Shown piece by piece: positions 6,788 to 7,129 of a stretch of 7,129 nucleotides of DNA (positions are counted from its first letter, which is position 1; each line of letters begins with the position of its first letter). The translations under genes were made by a program, and so were the position numbers. The notes under the pieces were generated by a model. It made no database searches. It had not been told where the DNA came from and saw only the letters and a program-made list of their open reading frames with translations. The DNA lies in contig CAJBVC010000223.1 in NCBI GenBank assembly GCA_903958915.1, positions 1 through 7,129 of the forward strand, written 5' to 3'. The DNA comes from an uncultured beta proteobacterium. GTDB taxonomy: Bacteria > Pseudomonadota > Gammaproteobacteria > Burkholderiales > Burkholderiaceae_C.

Positions 6788-7129
6788 TACGACGCCAACG
6801 CCACCAGCACGGTGGCCTGCATGGCACCCAGCACGATCCCGACCACTTGCAGTAGCAGCAACAGCACCAGTGGAGACAAATCAATGCCGCCAACCAGCGG
6901 CACGATGCGGCGTATGGGAGCCATCACCGGCATGACCAGGCGCTCCAGCAAATCGGCCATCATCGACTGGGTCTGCACCCACGACAAAATCGCGTACACA
7001 ATGACCAGCACAGTCAAACCGGAAATCGCCAACCGCACCACGCCAAAGGCCGCCAGCACGCCCACCGACAGCACGCTACCGCCCATGCCGCTGAGTGCCC
7101 ACAAAATCACAAACTCGACCAGCTGTACC
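6787..7129 (-). CDS. yggT: YggT-family integral membrane protein (5' end outside the window)
   Basis: The minus-strand frame is open to the window edge and ends in TAG at 6787-6789, giving 113 visible residues. A GTG at 7108-7110 could be a start, but the codons upstream read VQLVEF with no stop. Family members usually have about 180-190 residues in two similar halves, so the N-terminal half is probably cut off. The visible part has two strongly hydrophobic segments, about 31-51 (LAISGLTVLVIVYAILSWV) and about 86-111. Between them is the family signature PVMAPIRRIVPLVGGIDLSP, with conserved Pro, Arg, Gly-Gly, Asp and Ser-Pro. YggT proteins are small inner-membrane proteins of poorly defined function, linked to osmotic or ion stress in E. 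coli and related to the chloroplast cofactor-assembly protein CCB3. The gene converges on accD and shares the inverted repeat at its 3' end. Confidence 0.85.
   Translation of the reverse strand, partial: VQLVEFVILWALSGMGGSVLSVGVLAAFGVVRLAISGLTVLVIVYAILSWVQTQSMMADLLERLVMPVMAPIRRIVPLVGGIDLSPLVLLLLLQVVGIVLGAMQATVLVALAS

Overview
This window looks like the chromosome of a betaproteobacterium, most likely a member of the Comamonadaceae (Rhodoferax/Albidiferax/Polaromonas type). That placement is an inference from the accD and YggT-family protein sequences, the moderately high GC content and the style of the hybrid kinase; no rRNA or other marker is present to confirm it.

Layout, left to right. 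(1) Positions 1-99 are the last 32 codons of a gene whose C-terminus resembles that of the next gene. (2) Positions 92-3310 encode a large hybrid sensor kinase: signal peptide, 7TMR-DISM extracellular domain, seven membrane helices, coiled coil, HisKA/HATPase, receiver, Hpt and a conserved tail. It overlaps the previous gene by 8 bases, so the two are probably tandem, translationally coupled paralogues. (3) A near-perfect 14-bp-arm palindrome (3319-3353) separates the kinase from an AAA ATPase of the AAA_14/DUF4143 type (3375-4544, or from 3351). (4) A 103-base gap leads to a response regulator with a REC domain and an HD-GYP c-di-GMP phosphodiesterase domain (4648-5775). (5) accD, the carboxyltransferase beta subunit of acetyl-CoA carboxylase, follows after 42 bases (5818-6690). 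(6) A 104-bp imperfect inverted repeat (6684-6787) joins the stop codons of accD and of a convergent YggT-family membrane protein gene, whose 5' end runs off the window (6787-7129, minus strand).

How the genes may work together. The hybrid kinase (His, then receiver Asp, then Hpt His) and the HD-GYP regulator have the domain organisation of an RpfC/RpfG-type phosphorelay, in which a membrane signal controls c-di-GMP breakdown. The ATPase sits between the two halves, has its own palindromic leader and no obvious role in the relay, so it may be an insertion. accD is a housekeeping gene without its common betaproteobacterial neighbours (trpA, folC) in view.

The most unusual items are the two inverted repeats (3319-3353 and 6684-6787), the tandem kinase arrangement with a shared C-terminal tail, and the ATPase with a nuclease-like C-terminal motif. 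I did not see a clear previously undescribed multi-gene system. No tRNA, rRNA, CRISPR array or transposase was seen, and no stretch longer than about 100 bases lacks a gene.
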